This document shows, in pieces, positions 32,999 through 43,699 of a DNA stretch of 64,000 bases (positions within the stretch are counted from its first letter, which is position 1; every line of letters begins with the position of its first letter). The position numbers were made by a program, and so were the translations under genes. A model generated the notes under the pieces. The model worked only from the letters and a program-made list of their open reading frames with translations, searched no databases and was not told where the DNA came from. Source of the stretch: Rhabdophis nuchalis (taxonomy: Eukaryota; Chordata; Lepidosauria; Squamata; Natricidae); assembly GCA_039707465.1 (NCBI GenBank), contig CM077647.1, positions 171,798,163 through 171,862,162 of the forward strand. The letters are read 5' to 3'.

Positions 32999-33235
32999 GT
33001 GAGTCGACATTTTTATACATGCCATATTTAAGGAATAAATTTAAGAAACTCTCCAAGGAAATTCTGATTTATTAACTCTATCTTTGACTTGAGAATTTAT
33101 TATAATTATTTTAATTTAGCATCGTAATGAAGGTTAGGTCTGTAGGACTTACTGGTCCCAGTTCATAAACAGATCACTTAATAGGGCTTGGAAACTAGCA
33201 AAGAAGGCCATTTTGTAAAGGTGTTCTTTGTAGTG

Positions 33236-33293
33236 CTACAGTCCTCGGACAAAACTCACTTTGGAAGTGGGACCACACTTGTTGTCGTCCCTG
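33236..33293 (+). CDS. TRAJ: TCR alpha J segment 21
   Basis: Reads LQSSDKTHFGSGTTLVVVP plus one base, donor gtaagc at 33294. Nonamer ccattttgt 33208-33216; heptamer tgtagtg 33229-33235 keeps AGTG next to the coding end but has lost the outer three bases; the spacer is 12. It lies only 237 bp after J20, the shortest J-J spacing here apart from J22. Confidence 0.86.
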
Positions 33294-33581
33294 GTAAGCT
33301 GAACATTTTTGAATGTGCTTCCTTAGGGGGCAGTTGGGACTTTTGTGGGGTTCCTGGTGCACTCTGGGCCTGTGGGTTTTCTTGTAGACATTTCATTACC
33401 CAACTAGGTAACATCATCAGTATTAGAAGAGACTGGGGTTGGCTCTGAAGTTTGTATATATTCCTGGCTTGCTCTGTCGGTGTTGCTGGGAGTGTGAAGG
33501 ACTTTCCATGGTGAAGACCATCACCACCAGATAAGGAGCAGCGTAAAAGGCTGCCATGCTGTAAAGACATTTCCCATAGTG

Positions 33582-33633
33582 TTCAGCAGGAATTTTCAGT
33601 TTGGCAGTGGAACCAAACTTATAGTTTTTCCTG
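33582..33633 (+). CDS. TRAJ: TCR alpha J segment 22, last J before TRAC
   Basis: Reads FSRNFQFGSGTKLIVFP plus one base, donor gtaaga at 33634. Heptamer catagtg 33575-33581, spacer aaagacatttcc, weak nonamer ccatgctgt 33554-33562. At 17 codons it is one of the shortest J segments here. It lies about 3 kb upstream of TRAC exon 1. Confidence 0.87.
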
Positions 33634-33739
33634 GTAAGATTTCCTTCTTTCCTTTAGTTATGCTGTTAAGTTACATCCAGTTACACAGTCAAATACAGAT
33701 AAGACTTTGTAATTCAGGATCTTACTGGAACTTCTTCCT

Positions 33740-34135
33740 TCTTGTCTTGCCCTTAGATCTTTGAAAAATAGGTTGACAACCCCCACACACACTCTTCTCT
33801 GTGACAATTCCTCAAATAGTGGGAAACTGCTATATTTGAGGGGCTGTCACAGTGAGGAGGGCTTCAACCTATTCTCCCAAGCACCAGAGGGCAAGACAAG
33901 CAGTAATGGATGGAAGATTAACAAAGAGAAGTCCAACCTAGGATTAAGGAGAAACTTGAATCAGTAGAACAACTTGCCTCCAGAAGTTTTGGGTGCTCCA
34001 ATTCTGGAGGTTTTTAAGAAGATGTTGGACAGCTATTTATCTAGTGTGGTATATGTTCTCCTGCTTGAGCAAGGGCTTGGACTAGAAGACCTCCAAGGTC
34101 CCTTCCAACTCTTGTTGTATTGTATTCTGTAACTC
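33740..34135 (+). mobile_element. CR1-type LINE 3' fragment, degraded
   Basis: Plus sense, 'gaggggctgtcacagtgagg' to 'aaggtcccttccaactcttg', with many differences from the main family and a short tattg tail. Confidence 0.8.
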
Positions 34136-34214
34136 TGGTGTCCTTGGTTTGATCCTTTGGTAGAATGAAATGCAGAACTGGGTCCAAACTTAATGCAGAT
34201 TTCTTGAAGGTCAT

Positions 34215-34545
34215 TATAAAGGTAAAGGTTCCCCTCACACATATGTGCTAGTTGTTCCCAACTCTAGGGGGTGCTGCTCATTTCCATTTCAAAGCCAAAG
34301 AGCCAGCACTGTCCAAAGACATCTCCATGTTCATGTGGCCATCATGACTAAATGCCAAAGGTGCACAGAAAGCTGTTACCTTCCCACCAAAGATGGTCCC
34401 TATTTTTCTACTTGCATTTTTTACGGGCTTTCGAAGGGTTAGGTTGGCCGAAGCCGGGAGAAGTAATGGGAGCTCATTCCATTACGCGGCATTAGGGATT
34501 TGAACTGCCAAATTGCCAACCTTTCTGATGGACAAGCTCTGAAGG
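34215..34545 (-). mobile_element. Sauria-type SINE
   Basis: Minus sense. The 3' end is at 34215 (aaaggtaaaggttcccctcac) and the tRNA-like part near 34490-34545. The plus copy at 49789-50150 aligns along its length. This SINE family is restricted to squamate reptiles and shares its 3' end with Bov-B. Confidence 0.88.
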
Positions 34546-34985
34546 TCATTAGTCTTCCCCTAATTCACGAAATGAATACAACAACAGGAAACACAGAAAG
34601 ACAATCCACTACCGCTTAGATTGTGAGCTCTTAGTCATAAAACGATAGCATCAGATGAAAGCCCACAGGGAGGAGGGTGTAAGCTTTGTGGGTTTTTCTC
34701 TGCAATTAGTTTTGGAAAGTTTTGCAAACGCTTGAAGAAGTTATTAGCTCGGGTTGCAAAAGAAGAAAAAAGTGCAAAATCTAAGATCAAAATGCACATA
34801 CGTTGAGTTTCTGGGTTTGCATTTGTATTTGAACTGTGGATTTGTGCATGGGTACTCAATGCAAGAGGTCAAAACCTAATGGTATGGACCTGCGTGGATG
34901 ACACAGAGGCCTCCACAACTCTCCCTCATCCCACCTATATTAACAACCAGGCTGCATAAACAGAGGGATAGGCTCAAGATCACGT
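34546..34985. other. Spacer, no gene seen
   Basis: No J, TRAC exon or recognised repeat. One minus frame of 74 codons has no visible domain. Confidence 0.4.
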
Positions 34986-35410
34986 GAAGTGTTAATACCA
35001 CTTTATACTGCCTTGGTAAGGCCACACTTGGAATACTGCATTCAATTTTGGTTGCCACGATGTAGAAAAGATGTGGAGACTCTAGAAAGAGTGCAGAGAA
35101 GAGAAACAAAGATGATTAAGGGACTAGAGACTAAAACATATGAAGAACGGTTGCAGGAACTGGGTACGTCTAGTTTAATAAAAAGAAGGACAAGGGGAGA
35201 CATGATAGCAGTCTTCCAATATCTCAGGGGTTGCCACAAAGAAGAGGGAGTCAAACTATTCCCCAAGGCACCTGAGGGTAGAACAAGAAGCAATGGGTGG
35301 CGACTAATCAAGGAGAGAAGCAACTTAGAACTATGGAGAAATTTCCTGATAGTTAGGACAATTAATCAGTGGAACAATGTTGCCTCCAGAAGTTGTGAAT
35401 TCCCCAACCC
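34986..35410 (+). mobile_element. CR1-type LINE fragment
   Basis: Plus sense, open frame from [20 protein letters not shown] to NLELWRNFLIVRTINQWNN (about 130 codons), then broken and joined to AT-rich sequence that resembles an L2 3' tip. Confidence 0.9.
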
Positions 35411-35561
35411 AACTTATATGCTGCCCTTCTCAAAAAACACACATTACAAAAATTTTAAACAGATTAAATAAAAAAATTCAATAACCCAATTAACAATTAA
35501 ATTTAAAATTAACAATTAACAATTAAAATTAATAATGTATTAATGAGATGAGAAGGTATGT

Positions 35562-36095
35562 TGTTATTGTTAGTGGCGAAGTCGTGTCTGACCCATCGCG
35601 ACCCCATGGACAACGTTCCTCCAGGCCTTCTTGTCCTTTACCATCCTCTGGAGTCCATTTAAGGTCACACCTACTGCTTCAGTGACTCCATCCAGCAACC
35701 TCCTTCTTTGCCATCCCGTTCTTCTTTTGCCCTCAATCTTTCCCAGCATTAGGCTCTTCTTCAGTGAGTCCTTCCTTTTCATTAGGTGGCCAAAGTATTT
35801 GAGTCTCCTCTTCAGGATTTGACCTTCTAAAGAGCAGTCAGGGTTGATCTCCTCTAGGACTGACCGGTTTGATTGCCTTGCAGTCCAAGGGACTCGCAGG
35901 AGTCTTCTCCAGCACCAGAGTTCGAAGGCCTCCATTCTTTGGCACTCAGCCTTTCTTATGGTCCAACCTTCACAGCCATCCATTGCAACTGGGAAAACCA
36001 TAGCCTTGCCTATGCACAGTTTTGTTGGCAAGGTGATGTCTATGCTTTTTAGTATGTTGTCTATATTTTCCATAGCTTTCCTCCAAAGGAGCAAG
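35562..36095 (-). mobile_element. Bov-B LINE 3' end, mostly open frame
   Basis: A single minus frame of 174 codons runs KAMENIDNILKSIDITLPTK, GCEGWTIRKAECQRMEAFEL, WCWRRLLRVPWTARQSNRSV to the C-terminus. It is the best preserved Bov-B piece in the window, 5' truncated. Confidence 0.93.
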
Positions 36096-36179
36096 TTATA
36101 AAATATTGAATGAACTTTTGAGGATATAGCTAAGAGGAAGGTATAGCATACCCCTTATTGGTGTGATGCAACTTTTTAC

Positions 36180-36540
36180 ATCTAACCCTTGACTTATAAC
36201 CACAATGGGACCAGAATTTCTTCTGCTAAGCGAGGCAGTTGTTCAGTGAGCCATGCCCTTATTTTACGGCCCTTTTAGCCACAGTTGTTAAGCACATCCT
36301 ACAGGTTGTTCAGTAAATCTAGCTTCCCCGCGACTTTCCTTGTTGGAAACCGCCTGGCTAGATTGCAATTGGCAATTATGCAATGCCCACGTGCATATGT
36401 GCCAGTTTGCTCACTGTCCCAAATTTTGCTGACTGTGGAGATGCTGCAAACGTTGTAAGTGGGAGGACTGGTTGTAGGTCACTTTTGATCACGTCCAATG
36501 GCCACTGAATGAACAGTTGTAAATCTAGGACTACCTGTCT
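36180..36540. repeat. Squamate interspersed repeat (DNA-transposon-like)
   Basis: 'cttgacttataaccacaatg' to 'tctaggactacctgtctgtg'. An inverted-orientation relative lies at 42911-43225. The ends are weakly inverted (acttacaac/aggactacctgt). It ends about 60 bp before TRAC exon 1. Confidence 0.65.
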
Positions 36541-36603
36541 GTGGTTTCCAAGCTTTTCAGATCTCAAAACTGAGCAATGTATGTTTTTTTATTTTAATTG
36601 TAG

Positions 36604-36891
36604 ATCTTGAGGATTCAGAACCTTCTGTCTACCAGTTGGAACCCAAAGCAGAATCAAAAGAATCAAGTGACATAGCTGCTTGCCTCATTACTGACTACTC
36701 ACCTGGTCCCATCAACGTGAAGTATAATAGTAGTTTGGAACCTGTAGCAATCAATGACTCAGCTGTGGTTGTGAAGGAAGACGGCAATAAACAATCGGCC
36801 AGCCTTGGGGTCGTCATTTGGAGCAAAAATAAGGATCAGTTTCAATGCTCTGCTACTTACGAGGAGAGAACCTATCAAGCCGAAAAAGAAG
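36604..36891 (+). CDS. TRAC: TCR alpha constant region, exon 1 (Ig C domain)
   Basis: Encodes the extracellular C-alpha Ig domain of the TCR alpha chain, which pairs with C-beta at the T-cell surface. The acceptor attttaattgtag precedes 36604; the exon opens with two bases that complete the split J codon (J phase 1), then LEDSEPSVYQLEPKAES. The domain cysteines are in AACLITDY (near residue 27) and QFQCSATYEE (near residue 82), with VIWSKN about five residues before the second. Sequons NSS and NDS are present. Donor ggtaaat follows; 288 bp leaves one base for exon 2. The VYQL opening and the C/W/C pattern match vertebrate TRAC. Confidence 0.97.
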
Positions 36892-37019
36892 GTAAATCGA
36901 TGTAAATATTGGCATTCACATCAAACCCATATCTAAAACATAAGCTTTCTTCCTCCGGTCCAGTTGAGAGACCAATAACAGCTATGTTTGTTTGCTTGTT
37001 TGTTTGTTTGTTTGTTTGT

Positions 37020-37682
37020 TTATTTATTTATTTATTTATTTATTTCGAATTTATACCCCGCACCTTCTCCAAAAAGGACCCAGGGCAGCGCACAGGACAT
37101 TTAAAACAATACAAATATAACAAAAATACAAAATTTTAAAAAATTATTAAACCCATACCCTGTGCTAAAATATTGCAAAATCCCCCGAATTAAAATCTAT
37201 CTAAAAACAGTCAAAACGGGAGGTTATGCTAGGCCGACTTGTGAGAAAAGGTGTGTTTTAAGATGCTGGCGGAAGAAGCAGAGGTCTGAGATGGTGCGTA
37301 ATTCAGAGGGCAGGTCGTTTCAGAGGGTAGGGCCCGCCACAGAGAAGGCCCTTCCCCTGGGTGTCGCCAACCAGCATTGCCCGGCCGACGGCACCCTGAG
37401 AAGGCCCTCTCTGTGGGAGCGGATCGGTCGAAGGGATGTATGGGGTAGAAGATGGTCTCGCATATAACTAGGCCCTGAGCCATGGAGCGCTTTGAAGATG
37501 GTCGTCAAAACCTTGAAGCGCACCCGAAAGGCCACAGGCAGCCAGTGCAGCTCACGCAGGAGAGGTGTTATGTGGGAGTGCCTAGAGGCTCCCATAATCA
37601 CCCGCGCGGCCGCATTCTGGACTAGCTGTAGCTTTCGAGTGCACCTCAAGGGAAGCCCCATGTAGAGAGCATTACAGTTATG
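37020..37682 (-). mobile_element. L2-like LINE 3' end in TRAC intron 1
   Basis: Minus frame MGLPLRCTRKLQLVQNAAAR, LLRELHWLPVAFRVRFKVLT, then a frameshifted tail. The 3' end near 37035 carries an attt/gttt microsatellite (36990-37045). Confidence 0.9.
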
Positions 37683-37744
37683 GTTCCTGGGGGCTGGTTG
37701 GACATCCGGCAGAAAAGATGAGAATCACTTAGATTCTCGTCTTT

Positions 37745-38239
37745 GGATTAGGTAAGGAGAGGAAGGTGGAAGGGAGAAGGAGAAAAGGAGAGAGGGTAGG
37801 AAGGGGGAGGGGAAGAGAGATGTAGGGGAGAGGTAAGGGAAGAAGGAAGGGAAAGGAGAGGAGGAAGGGAGGAAGTAGAGAAGGGAGGGAGGGAGAGAAA
37901 GGAACAGAGGAGAGGAGAGGAGAGGAAGAGGAGGGAAGGAAAATAGAGCTCAGGAGAGGAAGATGGAAGGGAGAAGGAGAAAGGAGAGAGGGTAGGAAGG
38001 GGAAGAGGAAGAGATGAGAAGGGGAGAGGTAAGGGAAGAAGGAAGGGAAAGGAGAGGAGGAAAGAAGGAAGTAGAGAAGGGAGAGAGAGATGGAAAGGAA
38101 CAGAGATGAGATGAGAGGAAGAGGAGGGAAGGAAGATAGAGGTCAGGAGAGGAAGATGGAAGGGAGAAGGAGAAAGGAGAGAGGGTAGGAAGGGGAAGAG
38201 GAAGAGATGAGAAGGGGAGAGGTAAGGGAAGAAGGAAGG
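37745..38239. repeat. Polypurine GGAGA/GGAAG tract with about 240-bp unit
   Basis: Almost only G and A on the + strand. Units starting 'caggagaggaagatggaagg' recur at about 37950 and 38144, so the tract is a short tandem repeat of long units. A solo LTR inserted at its 3' side; the tract resumes at 38583-38650. Confidence 0.92.
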
Positions 38240-38244
38240 GAAAG

Positions 38245-38582
38245 TGTTAGATTTCCGGAACAGAGGGAGTCCAGACACAGGCTAGCAAACAACAAGCCGT
38301 TTATTGGCAAAGATAGCAAGACGCGAAAGAACTATGTACAAAACAGAAGGAGTGCGGTAGACAGGGGCTCCCGCGTTTGACAGCTATTTATACGCGAGCT
38401 GTCAAACGGGGAGCCAATCAGGCCACGTCTGGACCAAGTTTCCCGCCAGCCGGGTCTGGGCCAATCGGACGCGACTGGCAGTTACAGGCTGGCTACAGCC
38501 TGTTACCATGGTCCTTCCAGGCAGAGTGGAAGACTTGCAGCTGGTCGTATGTCGAGACCAGTCGCAAGTCGAGGACTCTACA
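38245..38582 (-). mobile_element. Solo LTR with 5-bp target duplication
   Basis: 338 bp flanked by gaaag at 38240-38244 and 38583-38587. Read on the minus strand it begins TGTAGAGTCC and ends TCTAACA, has two ATTGG (CCAAT) boxes, a TATAAATAG box, and an AATAAA near the end: LTR promoter and polyadenylation signals in order. No internal region remains, so it came from LTR-LTR recombination. It is an LTR retroelement or endogenous retrovirus relic; the family is not assigned. Confidence 0.85.
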
Positions 38583-38735
38583 GAAAGGAGGAAGGGAGGA
38601 AGTAGAGAAGGGAGGGAGGGAGGGGGAAAAGAAAGGGAAAAGAAGGCGGTGTCAAAACAGGTGAGGGATGCAACCCAAATGGAATATTGGAATGTATAAG
38701 AATGATGAATGCAAAAAAGAATAACTATGTGAATA

Positions 38736-39060
38736 GAATAGAATAGAATAGAATAGAATAGAATAGAATAGAATAGAATATTTATTTATATAACCGCGTC
38801 CTCTCCCCGAGGGGACTCGGAGCGGTGCACAGGGAGAAATTAAAACAACATAAAATATATACATACATAAATACAATAAAAACAAATTAAATCTAACTAT
38901 CCCTGCACTAAAATTCCCATTTTAAAATTAACATTTCCTAACCCCTGAGGTAGAGACTAACCTAGGCCGGCCAAGCAGAAAAAGTGAGTTTTTAATTTCT
39001 GACGGAAGGAGTGGAGGTCCGTAGTTGTTCTAATGTCGGGGGGAAGGTCATTCCAGAATG
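38736..39060 (-). mobile_element. AATAG array joined to an L2 3' end
   Basis: aatag units at 38736-38780, then the minus-sense L2 terminus (cgtcctctccccgaggggac...aggccggccaagcagaaaaa) to about 39055. Confidence 0.87.
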
Positions 39061-39437
39061 TATACCTATAATTGTATATAGAAAAAAAATATTTTTTTAA
39101 AAAAGTTTTAATTACAAAAAAAAAGAGAATCACATAGAGCACCAGATTTCCAAAACCTTTTGCAGATACATTTAGCGTATGGCATGCCATCCATGGACTA
39201 GCAATATATATATATTAACGCTTGAGTTAGATTAGTAAAACACAATAAAATATAAATGTCGAAAAGATCTGAGTTGAAATATCAATCTCAGGTGGCACAT
39301 GGAGCTCTCTCTGCAGGCACGTAAGCTGTTGCCCAGCTCAGCTCAATACAATAATACAAGACAAGACAAAAGCAGAGTCGGAAGGGGCCTTCGAGGTCTT
39401 CTAATCCAACCCCCTGCCTAGGCAGGAAACCCTATAC

Positions 39438-40182
39438 CCGGGATGGCAAACCTATGGCACGCGTGCCACAGGTGGCATGCGGACCCATTTGTCAGGGCAT
39501 ACGAGGCATTGCCCTGTCAGCTGGCCAGCCCGTATGTGTGCGCTGGCCAGCTGAGTTCAGCCATTTTTAAAGCCATTTTTCGCCCTCCCCAGGCTTTTTA
39601 GGAGCCTGGGGAGGGCGGAAACGGCCTCCCCCGTCCCCCCCAAAAGCCCTCCGGACGCTTCAGGAGCTTCGCTGAAGCCTCCGGAGACCTAGAAAGGATG
39701 CTACAAGCAAACCGGAAGTGACATCTGGTTTGCTCGGAGAGTCGTTTTAAGTGCTCCGGAGGCTTCAGGGAAGCCTCCTGAACATCCCTGAAGCCTCTGG
39801 AGGACTAAAAATGGCCCTCCGAGCAAACCAGAAATCACTTTTGGTTTGGTCGGAGTGTCCTTTTTTGCCCTCCGGAGGCTTCAGGGAAGCCTCCTGAAAG
39901 TCCCTGAAGTCTCTGGAGGGCCTCTGGGGGGGGGCTGTTTTTGCCCTCCCCAGGCTCCTATAAAGCCTCTGGAGCCTGGGGAGGGCAAAAAAAGCATGCA
40001 AAAAATGGGGAGGGGATGTCTGTAGTGCACACATCAGTGGTGGGTTTCTGCAGGCTCGCACCTACTCGTGAGAGCCGGTTGGTGAAATTTAGAGAACCGG
40101 TGAGAGGGGGTTCCACCGGTGTACCTGGAAGTAAATCTGGCCCGCCGCTGCCAGTGACCCAACGGGAAGGAAAGAAAAGAAA

Positions 40183-40264
<82 letters not shown>

Positions 40265-40564
40265 ATTTATCATCACAATTGAGTCCAAAATTTTGGTTGC
40301 TAAGCAACAGCGTTGTTAAATGAGTTTCACCACATTTTAAAAGGTGGATACTCCCACCCTTTCACATGACTGCCAAGCCACGCCCACAAAATAGGCCACA
40401 CCTACAGAGTAGGTTCTAAAAAATTTTGACACCCACCACTGGCACACATGTGCACTGGGGGGGGGAGAGGTTTCACACCTCTCCCCCCCCCACTTATGCG
40501 CACGACCCCCCTGCACCCCCCCCCCACTTATGGCACGCAAGCCAAAAAAGGTTTGCCATCGTGG
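39438..40564. mobile_element. hAT element with near-perfect 8-bp TSD
   Basis: Ends are inverted: gggatggcaaacctatggca and tgccataagtg-like sequence ending ggtttgccatcgtgg. Flanks are ccctatac 39430-39437 and ccttatac 40565-40572, one mismatch. The inside has several inverted copies of a CCTCCGGAGGCTTCAGGG block (39640-39990) and hosts another hAT element. No transposase frame. Confidence 0.85.
40035..40441. mobile_element. Nested hAT MITE with 8-bp TSD
   Basis: 407 bp, cagtggtgggtttctgcagg to tgacacccaccactg, flanked by gcacacat at 40027-40034 and 40442-40449. Contains a (gaaa)n run (40165-40265). Part of the same family follows at about 40816-40965 in opposite orientation. Confidence 0.92.
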
Positions 40565-41099
40565 CCTTATACTATTTCAGACAGATGGCTAGCCAACGTC
40601 TTCTTAAAGACTTCCAGTGTTGGGGCTTTCACAACTTCTGGAGGCAACTTCTGTTCCACTGATTCATTGTTCTAACTGTCAAGAAATTTCTCCTCAGTTT
40701 TAAGCTGCTTCTCTGCTTGATTAGTTTCCACCCACATGGAACAGCTCTACCGCACATGCGCGTGCATGCGTTTTCCGCCAGCCAGCTGATTTTCGGGACT
40801 CTGCATGTACAGGGCAGTGGTGGGTTTCAAATTTTTTAGAACCTACTCTGTAGGTGTTGCCTATTTTGTGGGCGTGGCTTGGCAGTCATGTGACAGGGTG
40901 GGAGTGGCCACATTTAACAACGCTCTTGCTTAGCAACCAAAATTTTGGACTCAATTGTGATGGGTCGCACTCATGCTCAGAAGAGCACGGAGGGTTGTAC
41001 GCATGTGCAAGGGGAGAATAGGGGGGGTCATGTGTGCATGCGCCTGGGTTGGGGCGCATTGCATTATGGGTGTGGGCACGTGCACGAGGAGAAAAAGGC

Positions 41100-42435
41100 C
41101 CTGGTCTAGGCCATCTAACCATTGAAGTACAGCATCATTTATATTAATACAAAAAATAGATACCAGACCAATATACGCCCTCAACCTCTGGTCAGGATGT
41201 GATCTACAGTTTGATGTGGGAATCTGCAACTGTTTTGCAGAAAGAGATGGAGAAAAAAATAGGGTTTCTCACAGTTTATTGAGATGTGTATTTCTTACAT
41301 GGCTTAAACTGCCCCTAAATCCTTACTTCCCAAAGTAGTGTAACACGTTTTTACCATGTAATAATGTAATATACAGACACACACGTTTTCTAAAATAATA
41401 TCATTTCTTCTTTTCAGTTAAAAGGAGAATTTAAGTTTTGTTTTTTAAAAAGTAGCTGTAAATAGCAAAGATAAATGCAGTGAAATAACATTCAATAATG
41501 TTCAGAGTCGCCTTCAACTTTAAAGTAGATAACAAATAAATTTAATAACAAACAATAATCAATAAGTAAAGTTTCAAATGGTTTTGGAAGTGCTTGGGAA
41601 ATGATAACTCTTTACCTAGTCTTCAGAAGACCATTTATGAAGGCATCAGGTGATCTTATCTGCTGAAGATATTCTAGAAGTGGGTTGCCACCACTAAAAC
41701 GTTTGTTACTACCAAGTTTGCCCCAGTCTCAGGAGGTCCTTAACCCTCTACTACTACTACTTAGTACTACTTCTAGTACTACTACTACCAAGTGCTACTA
41801 TATAGTAGTAGAGGGATAAGGATCCCAGGTGGACATCGTAATTCAAGGCACATAAATATAATGCTCCCACTTGTAGCACGGCTGTAGGACGTCTGTTTTA
41901 TTTGTGTGTGTGTGTTGGAGAAAGAAGAGAGCAAACTACGAAATATGGAATGTCGTCAGCCCGGCCTCAACATGAGTTTCTAAAGGGGGGAAAAATGACC
42001 CTTAACAACATTGAGGCTAAGAAAGGCATGGTTTACTAGAAATCAAGGGATTTACCGTAATGCAAAGCCGGAACTGAAAGTCGTGTGCCAAAATCCCAGG
42101 GTAACTTTTCCCTTTCCGAAGGGGCTTCCCATAACTGGTCCCTCCAAGTTTAAAAAAAAATGCAAAAGAAATGTCTTTTTTAGAAAGGTTTTCTGAGGAA
42201 TGGGCCCTCTGTTCCCAAACCGTTGACCTTGAGAAGGTGCTAGTAGTGGGATGATAAACTTTCATCAACTTTTGTTTATGGCAGATCGGCACCCAAATAA
42301 CTTCTTGAGGCCTAGTAGCATAGCGTAGCACCAATCATCCAGGTGACGTCTGACAAAAACATTCCAGAAATCTATCTTGTTTTTTCTTTTATCATAATCA
42401 GAATCATTAATGAGTGTTGTGGTTGTTGTTGTTGC
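41100..42435. other. TRAC intron 1, 3' part, no recognised feature
   Basis: Mostly unique-looking AT-rich sequence with a short (TAC)n stretch around 41740-41800. No exon or repeat family was recognised, so regulatory content cannot be excluded. Confidence 0.5.
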
Positions 42436-42440
42436 TATAG

Positions 42441-42491
42441 GGGATGCTACATGTAAAGAAACGTCATCCGACACTCCAGCTTTTGAAACAG
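42441..42491 (+). CDS. TRAC: TCR alpha constant region, exon 2 (hinge)
   Basis: A 51-bp exon after acceptor gttgctatag, donor ggtacgt. With the base carried from exon 1 it reads GDATCKETSSDTPAFET plus one base. The single cysteine is the expected interchain disulphide to the beta chain. The C-terminal FET plus the D made at the next junction gives the FETD start of the alpha connecting-peptide motif. Small size and phase match mammalian TRAC exon 2. Confidence 0.95.
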
Positions 42492-42910
42492 GTACGTTCA
42501 CTGTGGGTAAAATATCAAAATAACAGAATTGGAAGGTGTGAGGGAATTGCGCAGCAGTTTTCCACACCAAGTCAGAGACACTGACAAGATCTGGTAGTTT
42601 TATATAAAAAAATGTACTTGACATTCCAATTTACAGCAGTCAAGATAGTTAGGAGGACTAGGAATGTCGTGAGGTAAATCACGAACAGCGTACAAAGCAC
42701 AAAGGAAAAAAAAGGCGGGGAAAAAGGGAGATTCACCCTTTACCTCATAGCAACCAATCATAGGGTAGATTGCCTCATGCATTCCAACCAATCAGCAACA
42801 ACTGTGTGTTTTGGCCAGTAATGGTATTCTGTTTTCTTCACTACTGGTTCAGTAGTGGGAGCGCGTGCATACCTGTTCAAAGTTACAATGGCATTGAAAA
42901 CAATAACTGA

Positions 42911-43225
42911 TGACCAGTTTTCACACTTGCGACTGTTGTAGCATCCCCAAGGTCACGTGATTAAAATCTGAATGCTTGGCAACTGACTCATATTTATGAC
43001 GGTGGCAGTGCCCCAGGGTCACGTTATCTCCTTTTGTGATCATCTGACAAGGGGGAAGCCAGTTTTCATTTAACAGTGGTTTGACTAATTCAACAACTAC
43101 GGTGGTACACTTAACAACTGTGGCAAGAAAGGTCATAAAATGGGGCAAAGTCACTTAACAGATTTTTCACTTAGCAGCATAAAATTTGGGCTCAATTGGT
43201 TGTAAATTGAGGATTACCTGTAACT
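42911..43225. repeat. Squamate interspersed repeat, inverse copy
   Basis: Counterpart of 36180-36540 in the opposite orientation ('cacttgcgactgttgtagca' to 'ttgaggattacctgtaac'). Confidence 0.65.
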
Positions 43226-43312
43226 TTTGATTCAGCATGAAGCATCAAGTCAGCTATGAACTCTTAAAAGGCACACTCAAATATTGCTTGGTTCAGCCAA
43301 AGATGGGGAACT

Positions 43313-43423
43313 ATGGCTCTTTAACGATTTGTGAACTTCGATTCCCAGAATTCCCAGTCTGGTTCAGGAATTCTGGGAGTTGAAGTTCACAGATCGTAAA
43401 AGGGCCGTAGTTCTCCACCCTTG
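43313..43423. mobile_element. Imperfect palindromic MITE
   Basis: Arms 'gtgaacttcgattcccagaa' and 'ttctgggagttgaagttcac' are inverted. Same design as the palindromes at 18602, 22374 and 58751. Confidence 0.7.
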
Positions 43424-43514
43424 GTCTAGGCAAGCATCATAAGCAACCAATCTCAACGGCCAAATGGGACAACTTGATATTTATTTTCTTCTTTTTCTGC
43501 TTCTTTTTCTTCAG

Positions 43515-43621
43515 ATGAAAGGTTGAATCTTCTATCTCTCACTGTACTGGGACTGAGATTAATATTTTTCAAAGGTGTTGCTCTCAACCTGATACTCACC
43601 TTCTGGGCATGGTCAAGATGA
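43515..43621 (+). CDS. TRAC: TCR alpha constant region, exon 3 (TM and stop)
   Basis: Acceptor ttctttttcttcag; the first codon is split (D), then ERLNLLSLTVLGL, RLIFFKGVALNLILTF and WAWSR, stop TGA at 43619-43621. Donor gtaagc begins at 43623, so the stop is one base before the splice site. The transmembrane helix carries Arg and Lys five residues apart (RLIFFK), the basic pair that binds CD3 delta-epsilon and CD3 zeta dimers. The tail is very short, as in mammals. The joined constant region is about 148 residues. Confidence 0.96.
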
Positions 43622-43699
43622 GGTAAGCAGATCTTTTAATACAGGGGAAAGATCCACTTAATGTCCATGCTTTCACTTTGGGCAACTCAAGACTGGATT

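Larger units (their letters stand above)
39350..40740 (-). mobile_element. CR1-type LINE 3' fragment split by a hAT element
   Basis: CR1 3' tip 39365-39437 (gcagagtcggaaggggcctt) and continuation 40565-40735 (ccttatactatttcagacag). The two parts are contiguous in other copies; the element at 39438-40564 separates them. Confidence 0.88.

Noticed and set aside
38245..38582. Possible host CpG-rich promoter
   Set aside because: The 5-bp duplication, TG/CA ends and signal order fit a solo LTR better.
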